DNA from: Flavobacteriales bacterium
GTDB taxonomy: Bacteria > Bacteroidota > Bacteroidia > Flavobacteriales_F > PHOS-HE28
Length of the DNA stretch: 64,000 nucleotides
Direction of reading: 5' to 3'
NCBI GenBank assembly: GCA_016721005.1
Contig: JADKJM010000005.1
Span: 434,001 to 498,000, forward strand
A program made the translations under genes and the position numbers. Shown piece by piece: positions 52,871-60,889 of the stretch. How positions within the stretch are numbered: position 1 is the stretch's first letter; each line of letters begins with the position of its first letter. Under the pieces are notes generated by a model. That model did not search any database. It worked only from the letters and a program-made list of their open reading frames with translations, and was not told the DNA's origin.

Positions 52871-55851
52871 CCAACCATTCCACGCACCCCGTGTCCTCTG
52901 CGTCCCCTGCGCCTCTGCGTGAAGGCATTTCTCTTCTCTCGCTCTTCCTCCTCCCCACCCTCCTCTTCTCTCAATCCCCCGCCCGCGATAGCTCGACCTC
53001 GCTCGCCCGCGACCTCGTCAACCCTTTCATCGGCACTGGCGGCCACGGCCACACTTTCCCTGGAGCCTGCGTTCCGAACGGATTGGTGCAACTAAGTCCG
53101 GATACACGACCCGATGGCGTGATGGATTGGGACGGCTGCGGCGGTTACCACTACAGCGATAGCGTGATCTATGGCTTCAGTCACACGCACCTGAGCGGTA
53201 CGGGCGTGGCGGATCTGTGTGATGTGTTGTTGATACCTTACGGTGGCGACCCGGGAGCAGCACTCCCCGCTTCGCTCGCGTCGTATTTCGATCACGAGAA
53301 GGAAGAGGCGTACGCGGGTTACTACAATGTCTATCTGCACGACGCACGGGTGAATGTGGAACTCACGACCACGGCCCGCACCGGTGTTCACCGCTATACA
53401 TTCGATGATGGCCTGGATGCTTGGGTGCATTTGGACCTTGAACACAGGGATAAGCTCGTCGCATCCAGCATCCGCCTGGTGGGCAACAGCGAGTTGGTTG
53501 GCGAACGACGCTCGTCGTCCTGGGCTCGGGATCAGCGCCTTTTCTACTGCATCCGCTTCAGTGCATCGTGGGCGGAACAGGTCATCGGTGTGAGCGGGCA
53601 GGACACCACGAGCTTGCTGTTGGGATTCGGCGAACTGCGCTCGCCGCTCACCGTGAAAGTCGGTATCAGTGCCGTGAGCATCGAAGGCGCGCGCGCCAAC
53701 CTCGATGCCGAAGTGCCGCACTGGGACTTCGACCTCGTACGCAAGCAGGCCGAGGACGCGTGGAACGGCAAGCTGAACAAGATCAAGATCGAAGGTGGAA
53801 CAAAGGAGCAGCAGCGGATCTTCTACACCGCGCTCTACCACTGCTATGTGGCACCGTACATCTTCAATGATGTGGATGGCAACTACCGCGGCATGGATGG
53901 CGAGGTCCATCACGCCGACCACAACGTGTACACGGTCTTCAGCCTGTGGGACACTTTTCGCGCGCTGCATCCTCTGATGACGATCCTGGAACCGGAGATG
54001 ACCAGCGACTTCATCAAGACCTTCTTGTTACACTACCAGCAGGGTGGTCGCTTACCGGTGTGGGAACTCTGGGGCAACGAGACCGATTGCATGATCGGCT
54101 ACCACAGCGTGAGCGTGATCGCCGATGCGTACATGAAAGGGATCCGTGGCTTCGATGCGGATCTGGCGTTGGAGGCGATGGTGGCCAGTGCCATGCGCGA
54201 TGAACCCGGACTGAACGCGTACCGCACCAAGGGCTACATCAGCAGCGAGGACCAGAGCGAAAGCGTGAGCAAGACGTTGGAGTATGCGTATGATGATTGG
54301 TGCATTGCGCAGATGGCGATCGCAATGCGCGAACAGGAAAAAGAGCGCTCGGCGCGATACTTCCAATTGGACAGTCTGGTCGAGGTCTTCTGGAAACGGG
54401 CAAGCAACTACCAGAATGTCTTCAATCCTCGGTCGCGGTTCTTTCAAGCGCGTATGAATGGCGGCTTCAAGGAACCCTTCGACCCGTTCGAAGTGAACTT
54501 CAATTATACCGAGGCCAACGCATGGCAGTATTCGATGGCCGTTCAACAGGGTCAGGATCATTTGCAGGATCTGTTCGAATTCGAATCCGGGTTTGGTGAT
54601 CGATTGGGAGATCGATTGGACGCACTGTTCAACGCGGCCGCGAACACTACCGGACGTGAACAGGCGGATATCACTGGATTGATCGGACAGTATGCCCATG
54701 GCAATGAACCGAGTCATCACATGGCCTATTTGTACAATGCCGTGGACAAGCCTTGGAAAACGGCCGAGTACGTGCATCGGATCTTAACCGAATTCTACCA
54801 CGATGCACCCGATGGCTTGATCGGCAACGAAGATTGCGGGCAAATGAGCGCGTGGTTCGTCCTGAGCGCCATGGGCTTCTATCCGATCTCTCCTGGTAGT
54901 GAGTGGTATTCGGGTGGCACTCCTCTGTTCGATCGCGTCACTATTGATCTTCCTGAGAAGAAGAAATTCCAGCTGATCACACACCGGGAGCATCCGACGG
55001 ATATTCTCGTGCAAACGAAGCATCCTGGTGGCTGGGGGATCAAGCATGAGCGGATCATGGCTGGCGATTCAATGGTGGTGGATGTGGTAGCTCATTTCGA
55101 CCCAAAGAAGATCCACTCACCATCCGTTCTTGGTGGTGTATACATCCATCCTTCAGCAGTGCCATTCATTCAAGCAAGCTCGAGGACATTCACTGATTCA
55201 TTGCAAGTGACCATCGGTTGTCTCAAGGATCGCAGCTTCACGTATCGTGTGAATGGCATGAACGAAACAGCCGTTACGAACGGATCGGTTTCCTTCTTCA
55301 TACAAGAAACAAGTGAAGTGAAGGCGTGGAACAGCAAGGCCCCCGTGATCGCCCACTTCTCCAAGATCGACGGCTCCCGATCCATCACCTTGGAAAGCAC
55401 CTACGCAAACCAGTACTCCGCTGGTGGTGATCGTGCGTTGATCGACGGTTTACGCGGCGGCGAGGATTTCCGCACCGGCGAATGGCAGGGTTACCAAGGA
55501 CAGGATGTGGTGGTGATGATCGATCTGGGGAAGATGGTCGATCTGAAGCGCGTTGGTTTGAGCGCACTACAGGACCAGAAGAGTTGGATCTGGCTGCCAA
55601 GCGAAGTGACCATTGCCACCAGCACGAACCAACGGCAATGGAGCAGCACCACCGTTACGCACGATGTGGAACCGAAGGCCGAGGGAGGGATCCTTCGCGA
55701 ACTGTGGACAGGGTTGCTCGGTCGAAAAGCACGCTACATCGCCATCACCGCCAAGAGCGCTGGTCCTTGCCCGGATTGGCACCCGGGGAAAGGCGGAGCT
55801 ACGTGGATCTTCGTGGATGAGGTGCTGATCGAGACCGAGGAGGTCAAGTAG
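52867..55851 (+). CDS. GH92 alpha-mannosidase with a discoidin-like C-terminus
   Basis: A 994-residue secreted glycosidase trimming alpha-mannose from N-glycans. DLVNPFIGTGGHGHTFPGAC opens the GH92 domain; GYHYSD, ETDCMIGYHSVSVIADAYMKG and GNEDCGQMSAWFVLSAMGFYP are family motifs. The C-terminal 150 residues (DLGKMVDLKRVGLSALQDQ ... IAITAKSAGPCPDW) are an F5/8-type beta sandwich. The N-terminus is odd: residues 8-19 (PVSSASPAPLRE) are translated from the right repeat of the GxxExxY unit, ahead of the signal helix (LLSLFLLPTLLFSQ). The original start may have been lost. Confidence 0.93.
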   Translation: MTNHSTHPVSSASPAPLREGISLLSLFLLPTLLFSQSPARDSSTSLARDLVNPFIGTGGHGHTFPGACVPNGLVQLSPDTRPDGVMDWDGCGGYHYSDSVIYGFSHTHLSGTGVADLCDVLLIPYGGDPGAALPASLASYFDHEKEEAYAGYYNVYLHDARVNVELTTTARTGVHRYTFDDGLDAWVHLDLEHRDKLVASSIRLVGNSELVGERRSSSWARDQRLFYCIRFSASWAEQVIGVSGQDTTSLLLGFGELRSPLTVKVGISAVSIEGARANLDAEVPHWDFDLVRKQAEDAWNGKLNKIKIEGGTKEQQRIFYTALYHCYVAPYIFNDVDGNYRGMDGEVHHADHNVYTVFSLWDTFRALHPLMTILEPEMTSDFIKTFLLHYQQGGRLPVWELWGNETDCMIGYHSVSVIADAYMKGIRGFDADLALEAMVASAMRDEPGLNAYRTKGYISSEDQSESVSKTLEYAYDDWCIAQMAIAMREQEKERSARYFQLDSLVEVFWKRASNYQNVFNPRSRFFQARMNGGFKEPFDPFEVNFNYTEANAWQYSMAVQQGQDHLQDLFEFESGFGDRLGDRLDALFNAAANTTGREQADITGLIGQYAHGNEPSHHMAYLYNAVDKPWKTAEYVHRILTEFYHDAPDGLIGNEDCGQMSAWFVLSAMGFYPISPGSEWYSGGTPLFDRVTIDLPEKKKFQLITHREHPTDILVQTKHPGGWGIKHERIMAGDSMVVDVVAHFDPKKIHSPSVLGGVYIHPSAVPFIQASSRTFTDSLQVTIGCLKDRSFTYRVNGMNETAVTNGSVSFFIQETSEVKAWNSKAPVIAHFSKIDGSRSITLESTYANQYSAGGDRALIDGLRGGEDFRTGEWQGYQGQDVVVMIDLGKMVDLKRVGLSALQDQKSWIWLPSEVTIATSTNQRQWSSTTVTHDVEPKAEGGILRELWTGLLGRKARYIAITAKSAGPCPDWHPGKGGATWIFVDEVLIETEEVK
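52894..52922 (-). repeat. Right terminal inverted repeat of the GxxExxY unit
   Basis: TCCTCTGCGTCCCCTGC followed by GCCTCTGCGTGA, the inverse of 52422-52450 with two differences. It lies within the reading frame of the GH92 gene, at the front of the signal peptide. Confidence 0.85.
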
Positions 55852-55891
55852 AATTGCTACAATTGGATCACCTTCTCCACGTTCTCCAGTC

Positions 55892-56353
55892 ATGAGCACC
55901 GAACCGGAACTCATCACCACGCAAGAGCAGCGCACGGCCGTCATCCACTTGGTGATCGCTGGCCGCGACATGCCGAAGTACATGGACCCCGCGATCCAGG
56001 AGATCCTGAAGACCTTGAAGGAGCAGGGACTCTCCCCTGCCGGGCCGATGTTCTCCTACCACCATCGTCGTCCTTCGGACACGTTCGACTTTGAATTGGG
56101 CTTTCCGGTGGCGAAGGCGATCACGCCGAGTGGACGTGTGGTGAATGGTACACTCCCCGCCGAACGCGTCGCGCGTTGCACATACCAAGGGCCGTACGAA
56201 GGGCTGGGACCCGCGTGGGGGGAATTGGACCACTGGGTCAAGGATCAAAAGTTGACCGGTACCGGTCGCTTCTGGGAGCGCTACCTCAACAACCCGATCG
56301 AGGTGAAGAGCCCGAATGAGTACCGCACGGAATTGAACTGGGTGATCGGCTGA
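55892..56353 (+). CDS. GyrI-like / AraC effector-binding-domain protein
   Basis: A 153-residue stand-alone ligand-binding domain. HLVIAGRDMPKYMDPAIQEIL opens it, MFSYHHRRPSDTFDFELGFPV and VARCTYQGPYEGLGPAWGEL match the SOUL/GyrI-like repeat with the late glutamate. It has no DNA-binding part. Members bind hydrophobic compounds or hydrolyse cyclic electrophiles. It heads a run of six small enzyme-like genes. Confidence 0.85.
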   Translation: MSTEPELITTQEQRTAVIHLVIAGRDMPKYMDPAIQEILKTLKEQGLSPAGPMFSYHHRRPSDTFDFELGFPVAKAITPSGRVVNGTLPAERVARCTYQGPYEGLGPAWGELDHWVKDQKLTGTGRFWERYLNNPIEVKSPNEYRTELNWVIG

Positions 56354-56359
56354 TCGGAA

Positions 56360-56938
56360 ATGAAAGAAGCCCTTGACCGCCCGATCATGGCGTTCGAGAC
56401 CGCGCGAGCTTGGAATGCGTGGCTCGCGAAGAATGGCACATCCTCGCCGGGCATCTACATCAAGATTGCGAAGAAGGACAGCAGGATCCTGTCGATTACC
56501 TACGCTGAAGCGCTGGACATTGCGCTCTGCTATGGCTGGATCGATGCGATCAAGCGAAGCTTCGACGCCCAATACTTCTTGCAGAAATTCCTTCCTCGCG
56601 CGCCACGCAGCATCTGGAGCGAGATCAACAAGAAGAAGGTACTGCAATTGATCAAGGCCGAATTGATGCACCCTTCCGGTCTCGCTGCGGTGGCGCAAGC
56701 GAAGGCGAATGACCAGTGGGACAAGGCGTACGCTCCTGCGAGCACCATCACCGTTCCTCCTGAACTTGAAGCGGCGTTGAAGAAGAACAAGAAGGCCGCC
56801 GCATTCTTCAAGACCTTGAAGAGCAGCAACCGCTACGCGATCCTTCATCGCCTGCATTCCGCCAAAAAGGCGGAGACACGCGCCAAACGGCTAGAGCAAT
56901 ACATTGGTATGCTGGAGCGCGGCGAGACCATTCATTGA
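56360..56938 (+). CDS. YdeI/OmpD-associated-family protein
   Basis: A 192-residue protein with the YdeI core: AWNAWLAKNGTSSPGIYIKI, LSITYAEALDIALCYGWIDA, RSIWSEINKKKVLQLIKAELM, and the tail VPPELEAALKKNKKAAAFF with SSNRYAILHRLHSAKKAETR. Members are linked to stress and peptide resistance, with no proven reaction. It starts six bases after the preceding gene. Confidence 0.87.
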   Translation: MKEALDRPIMAFETARAWNAWLAKNGTSSPGIYIKIAKKDSRILSITYAEALDIALCYGWIDAIKRSFDAQYFLQKFLPRAPRSIWSEINKKKVLQLIKAELMHPSGLAAVAQAKANDQWDKAYAPASTITVPPELEAALKKNKKAAAFFKTLKSSNRYAILHRLHSAKKAETRAKRLEQYIGMLERGETIH

Positions 56939-56961
56939 TCGCCATTCAACACCAACACCCC

Positions 56962-57372
56962 ATGCCCACACAGATCTTCGTCAACATGCACGTGAAGGAC
57001 CTTGCCAAGAGCAAGACCTTCTTCGAGAAGCTCGGGTACAGCTTCAACCCGCAGTTCACCGATGACAACGCCGCGTGCCTTGTGATCAGCGATACGATCT
57101 ATTGCATGCTGCTCACCACAGGGCACATGGAGCGTTTCATTCCGAAGGGCAAGACCATTGCCGACGCCACGAAGACCACTGAAACGCTCCTCGCTCTTTC
57201 CATGGACTGCAAGGATGCGGTGAGCGCCCACTACGCCAAGGCCATCGCCGCTGGTGCCACGGAGTGCCGCCCCGCCGAGGACCACGGCTTCATGTACGGC
57301 CGCAGCTTCAATGACCTGGACGGCCACATCTGGGAGGTTTTCTGGATGGATCCGAAAGCGCTTCAGCAATGA
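56962..57372 (+). CDS. VOC-family (glyoxalase-like) protein
   Basis: A 136-residue vicinal-oxygen-chelate protein: QIFVNMHVKDLAKSKTFFEKLGY opens it, and FNDLDGHIWEVFWMDP ends with the metal-binding glutamate. CLVISDTIYCMLLTTGHMERF is typical of the lactoylglutathione-lyase-like subgroup. The ATG at 56962 was chosen over a TTG nine codons upstream that overlaps the YdeI gene. Confidence 0.88.
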   Translation: MPTQIFVNMHVKDLAKSKTFFEKLGYSFNPQFTDDNAACLVISDTIYCMLLTTGHMERFIPKGKTIADATKTTETLLALSMDCKDAVSAHYAKAIAAGATECRPAEDHGFMYGRSFNDLDGHIWEVFWMDPKALQQ

Positions 57373-57375
57373 ATG

Positions 57376-57476
57376 GAACGCGGATGACGCGGATCAAGCA
57401 GATGGGCGCGGATCAATTCAGTGAATGCTCACCCTTCTATCAGCGTGGATCATAACCATCAGCGTTATCTGCGTTC
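57376..57476. repeat. Imperfect inverted repeat of GCGGAT units
   Basis: GAACGCGGATGACGCGGATC (57376-57395) and, 62 bases on, ATCAGCGTTATCTGCGTTC (57458-57476) are imperfect inverses. Each arm is a run of nine-base GACGCGGAT-like units. The type is like the CGCAGAG repeats around GxxExxY, with no gene inside. It fills most of the gap between the VOC and DUF1801 genes. Confidence 0.65.
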
Positions 57477-57489
57477 AAAACCCGATCAC

Positions 57490-57909
57490 ATGCGCAGCCT
57501 CACCAAGAAGCCGATGAACACTGAGGAGTATCTCGATCAATTGCCCGAAGACCAGCACGAGGCGTTGATCAAACTGCGCAAGCAGATCCTCGCCGCAGCA
57601 CCGCAGGCTGAAGAGTATTTCGGCTACGGCTTGCCGGGCTTCAAGTACAACGGTCATCCGCTGGTGTACATGGGTGCAGCCAAGCACCATTGCGCGCTTT
57701 ACGGGAACATACCCAAGGGCTTCGATGAGCAACTGAAGGACTTCAAGCGGAGCAAAGGCACGGTGCAATTCACGCCCGAGAAGCCGATCCCTGCAGGAGT
57801 TGTGAAGGTGATCGTGAAAGCGAAGATGAAGGAAGTGGAAGAACGCTGGGGGACGGGTATCAAGAAGAACGACCGAAGAATGAAGTCCGGAATTACGAGC
57901 AAGCGCTAG
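57490..57909 (+). CDS. DUF1801 (YdhG-like) protein
   Basis: A 139-residue protein: EEYLDQLPEDQHEALIKLRKQILAAAP, EEYFGYGLPGFKYNGHPLVYMGA, and KGTVQFTPEKPIPAGVVKVIVKAK match the YdhG/Fra-like iron-chaperone family fold. The start at 57490 lies right after the inverted repeat; a GTG further up is inside it. The biochemical role is unproven. Confidence 0.87.
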   Translation: MRSLTKKPMNTEEYLDQLPEDQHEALIKLRKQILAAAPQAEEYFGYGLPGFKYNGHPLVYMGAAKHHCALYGNIPKGFDEQLKDFKRSKGTVQFTPEKPIPAGVVKVIVKAKMKEVEERWGTGIKKNDRRMKSGITSKR

Positions 57910-57947
57910 CACTCAATACAAGAACTAGAACAAACAACCACAACACT

Positions 57948-58475
57948 ATGCTCCTCTACATCCTCATCGGTCTCACCGTCCTCATCGCGCTCATCCTTAT
58001 CGCAGCCAGCACAAAGCCCGATACCGTGCGTTACGAACGCAGCATCGTCATCAGTGCGCCGCCTGATCGGATCCTGCCGCACATCACCGACTTCCACAAG
58101 TGGAATGGCTGGTCACCGTGGGACAGGAAGGATCCGGGAATGAAGCGCGAATACACCGGCGCAGCGAGCGGCAAAGGCGCGAAGTACGCGTGGAACGGCA
58201 ACGGCAAGGTGGGTGAAGGATCCATGGAAGTGGCGGAGGTGAGCGCGTGTGCGGTGCGCATCGACATGCACTTCATCAAGCCGTTCAAGACCGATTGCGA
58301 TGTGTGGTTCCGCTGCGCACCGGAAGGAACCGGCACGAAAGTGGACTGGAGCATGGACAGCCCGAATCTATTCATGGGCAAGGTGATGAGCCTCTTCATC
58401 AACATGGACAAGATGATCGGCAAGGACTTCGAGAGCGGTCTCATCGAGTTGAAGAAACAAGCGGAGAAGAACTGA
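57948..58475 (+). CDS. SRPBCC-family protein with a membrane anchor
   Basis: A 175-residue polyketide-cyclase-like protein. One N-terminal helix (LLYILIGLTVLIALILIAAS), then the lipid-binding fold: RSIVISAPPDRILPHITDFHKWNGWSPW, GSMEVAEVSACAVRIDMHFIKPF, KVDWSMDSPNLFMGKVMSLF. A hydrophobic ligand is expected. It lies 38 bases after DUF1801 and 23 before DoxX. Confidence 0.87.
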   Translation: MLLYILIGLTVLIALILIAASTKPDTVRYERSIVISAPPDRILPHITDFHKWNGWSPWDRKDPGMKREYTGAASGKGAKYAWNGNGKVGEGSMEVAEVSACAVRIDMHFIKPFKTDCDVWFRCAPEGTGTKVDWSMDSPNLFMGKVMSLFINMDKMIGKDFESGLIELKKQAEKN

Positions 58476-58498
58476 ACGAGCAACAACCTCTACGCACC

Positions 58499-58876
58499 AT
58501 GAGCACCAAGACCACCAACATCCTGTACTGGGTCCTCACGGGCCTCTTTGCCGCCTTCATGGTCTTCTCCAGCATCGGCGGTATCACACTCGATCCGCAG
58601 GCAGTGGCTTTGCTGCATGACCACCTTGGCTACCCGAACTACTTCATCCAATGGATCTCGGTCTTCAAGATCATCGGTGCGGTCGCCATTCTGCTGCCCT
58701 TTGTTCCGCAGCGCGTGAAAGAGTGGGCCTACTTCGGCTTCTTCATCGACCTGATCACCGGAGCCTATTCCTTCCACGCCGTGGGTGATCCGATCGCCGG
58801 CTGGGCGCCGATGCTACTCTTCATCGCGGTGCTGATCGTTGCTTACCTCCTGCACCATCGGCGCACGAGGGCGTGA
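58499..58876 (+). CDS. DoxX-like membrane protein
   Basis: A 125-residue protein with four membrane helices (ILYWVLTGLFAAFMVFSSIGG, FKIIGAVAILLPFVP, WAYFGFFIDLITGAYSF, LLFIAVLIVAYLLHH). HLGYPNYFIQWISVFK between helix 1 and 2 is typical of DoxX-like proteins. It ends the six-gene run and is convergent with the nuclease gene, with no gap. Confidence 0.88.
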   Translation: MSTKTTNILYWVLTGLFAAFMVFSSIGGITLDPQAVALLHDHLGYPNYFIQWISVFKIIGAVAILLPFVPQRVKEWAYFGFFIDLITGAYSFHAVGDPIAGWAPMLLFIAVLIVAYLLHHRRTRA

Positions 58877-60841
58877 TCACCACTTGATGAAACGTCCGGT
58901 GGCCATGCGGCCGTTGCCATTCATTGTGCATCGCCACGTGTAGGCACCTGCGGGCAGGTCCGATAGATCCGCTGTCCCCGCTCCGACACGTACACTCGCT
59001 GAGCGACCAAGCGCATCCACGATGTCCACGTTCCGGATGTCCGTGCCTTCCCATCGGGCATTGAAGGTTATCGGATCGAAGTAGAAGCGGACGTCAACGT
59101 TCCGATCGATCGCCTCCTCGACGCCTGTCACCAAGGCGCTCGCACTCAAGCCGACCATCAACGGATCGTGGTCGCTGCTGCGGTACGCGTCCGGTTGGTA
59201 GAACGCGAGGTACGCATCCGGGTAATCCATCTGCTGCGGCTCATCGGAGCTGATGGCCCAGGGTGCAGCACCGGTGAGCGCGTTGATCAACTCCGCCGTG
59301 CCGAAGGCGTGATCGATCGCACCGAACACCGCTTGATAGCGATAGCTGTAGTTCGCAATGCCTTCCGGCACCAGCGTACTGAATCCGTTCGCGCGGATCA
59401 CATCCACAGGATCCTCCTGGTAATAGGAGTTGAGATCACCCATGACCAATTGCGCATTGATCCCGGTGGTGGATCTGATGCCTGCCCAATAGGTCACCAG
59501 TGCATTGGCCTGATCGCGCCGACGCGCATTGTAACACCCTTGTCCATCGCTTTGGTCCAGGTTGTCGCCGGTGGCGTTATCACACAATTTGCTGTGGAAG
59601 TGCAAGCTGCTCAACAGGAAGCGGGCACCGTTGGAGGTCAACTCGAAGCCTTGCGTGATGTGCGCGCGCTCGAAGGTGCTGTTGTACAACGAGTAGAGCG
59701 GCGTGACCGGCGCGAGCGAACCCTGCTTGTAGAAGATCGCCGACTTGGTACCGAAGCCCGCATTGTCCTCGATACCGAGATAGACCGTGGATCCATACGC
59801 GGCATTCAACGCGTCGATCAGATCGACCCACGCTATGTCGTTGTTCTGCAACTCGCACAGCACGAAGGCATCGGCATCCATGGCGACCAAGGCCGCGACC
59901 AACTTGGTGCGTTGCCGATCCAGCTCGCCCGCATTCGCTGCGCCAAAGCCGCCGAGCGAACTCCAGTAGTTGTGGAGGTTGTAAGAGGCGATGAGGATGT
60001 TGCCACCCACATCCGGCGGATCGGGGCGCACGGCATGCACCATTGGAATACTCCCCGCAGGCTGTAGGCGATACGCGTTGTAGGAATAGTGCAGCACGCC
60101 GGTGAGGTTGTTCACCGTGCTGCCGCAGCGCAAGGTTCCCTGTGGTCCCATCCATGGGATCGGCGTCGGATAGGTATTCGTCCGGCCATCATCGAGCAGG
60201 ATGGAACTGCGCGCGTTGAGCGCCGCTGCGGCATTGATCGCTGCGACGTTGTTGTTCCCCGTGCTGTTCGTTCCCGAGGAAATGGCATCATTCGGGTCCG
60301 TGTTGTTCGTTGGTTGCCACACGCGGCCGGGTGACATCAGCAGCTCGCCATACTGCACCCAATCCTCATTGTCTGTCACCATCAGGGTACCGGGGAAGCG
60401 CAGCAACATGCCTTCATAGCGCTCCCAATCACTCACTGATGCGATGGGCAACGTGATGTCCGTCGGTGTAACGGTGCCTGTACCGAGGACGACCACGCCC
60501 GTGATGTTGTTGATCTCGGTGAGCCCTTGGTACTCGACCACGGTGCCCGTGACCTGCATGCGATCCCCGACGCCGACGTTCGTGATCGATGTGGAATAGA
60601 CGAAGATGCCGTTGCTGGTGGTGATGAGGCCATCACAGTTCGGGTCCTCGAGGTAGAATCCTTGCAGGGTCCCGGTGCCTTGGAAGGCGGCGGTGACGAT
60701 GCCCGTGGTGGTCACGGTCTGTCCGTTGTACGGACTCGTTGCACCCGCTCCTTGGATCGCGCAGATCGGGGTTTGGGCGGTTGCGAACAGCGCAGAGAAT
60801 GAGCCACACAGCGCAGCGGTGCGCAAAGCCTTTTCGAACAT
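58877..60841 (-). CDS. Secreted ExeM/NucH-like nuclease with a T9SS-like end
   Basis: A 654-residue extracellular nuclease. After a signal peptide (GSFSALFATAQ) comes an OB-fold domain (YNGQTVTTTGIVTAAFQG, GFYLEDPNCDG). The endonuclease/exonuclease/phosphatase domain follows: ILIASYNLHNYW, LCELQNNDIAW, LLSSLHFHSK, VMGDLNSYYQ, and SSDHDPLMVGL with the final catalytic histidine. The C-terminus (RNVDIVDALGRSASVRVGAG ... LPAGAYTWRC) is a sorting-like domain. It likely digests extracellular DNA for nutrients or biofilm turnover. Confidence 0.92.
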   Translation of the reverse strand: MFEKALRTAALCGSFSALFATAQTPICAIQGAGATSPYNGQTVTTTGIVTAAFQGTGTLQGFYLEDPNCDGLITTSNGIFVYSTSITNVGVGDRMQVTGTVVEYQGLTEINNITGVVVLGTGTVTPTDITLPIASVSDWERYEGMLLRFPGTLMVTDNEDWVQYGELLMSPGRVWQPTNNTDPNDAISSGTNSTGNNNVAAINAAAALNARSSILLDDGRTNTYPTPIPWMGPQGTLRCGSTVNNLTGVLHYSYNAYRLQPAGSIPMVHAVRPDPPDVGGNILIASYNLHNYWSSLGGFGAANAGELDRQRTKLVAALVAMDADAFVLCELQNNDIAWVDLIDALNAAYGSTVYLGIEDNAGFGTKSAIFYKQGSLAPVTPLYSLYNSTFERAHITQGFELTSNGARFLLSSLHFHSKLCDNATGDNLDQSDGQGCYNARRRDQANALVTYWAGIRSTTGINAQLVMGDLNSYYQEDPVDVIRANGFSTLVPEGIANYSYRYQAVFGAIDHAFGTAELINALTGAAPWAISSDEPQQMDYPDAYLAFYQPDAYRSSDHDPLMVGLSASALVTGVEEAIDRNVDVRFYFDPITFNARWEGTDIRNVDIVDALGRSASVRVGAGTADLSDLPAGAYTWRCTMNGNGRMATGRFIKW

Positions 60842-60889
60842 GCGCGAAAGGTAGGCGGCCGAAGGTGTGCCGAACGGAACCGGATCCGA

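Larger units (their letters stand above)
52422..52922 (+). mobile_element. Candidate GxxExxY mobile unit bounded by 29-bp inverted repeats
   Basis: A 501-bp segment: inverted repeat, 27 bases, one gene (GxxExxY, PD-(D/E)xK fold), 23 bases, inverted repeat. No transposase is present, and I see no target-site duplication immediately outside. The nuclease-fold protein is the only candidate for mobilising it. That it moves is inference; the geometry is what the sequence shows. Confidence 0.5.

Noticed and set aside
57421..57489. GTG start that would extend the DUF1801 gene upstream
   Set aside because: The extra residues are translated from the GCGGAT inverted repeat and are not expected in the family.
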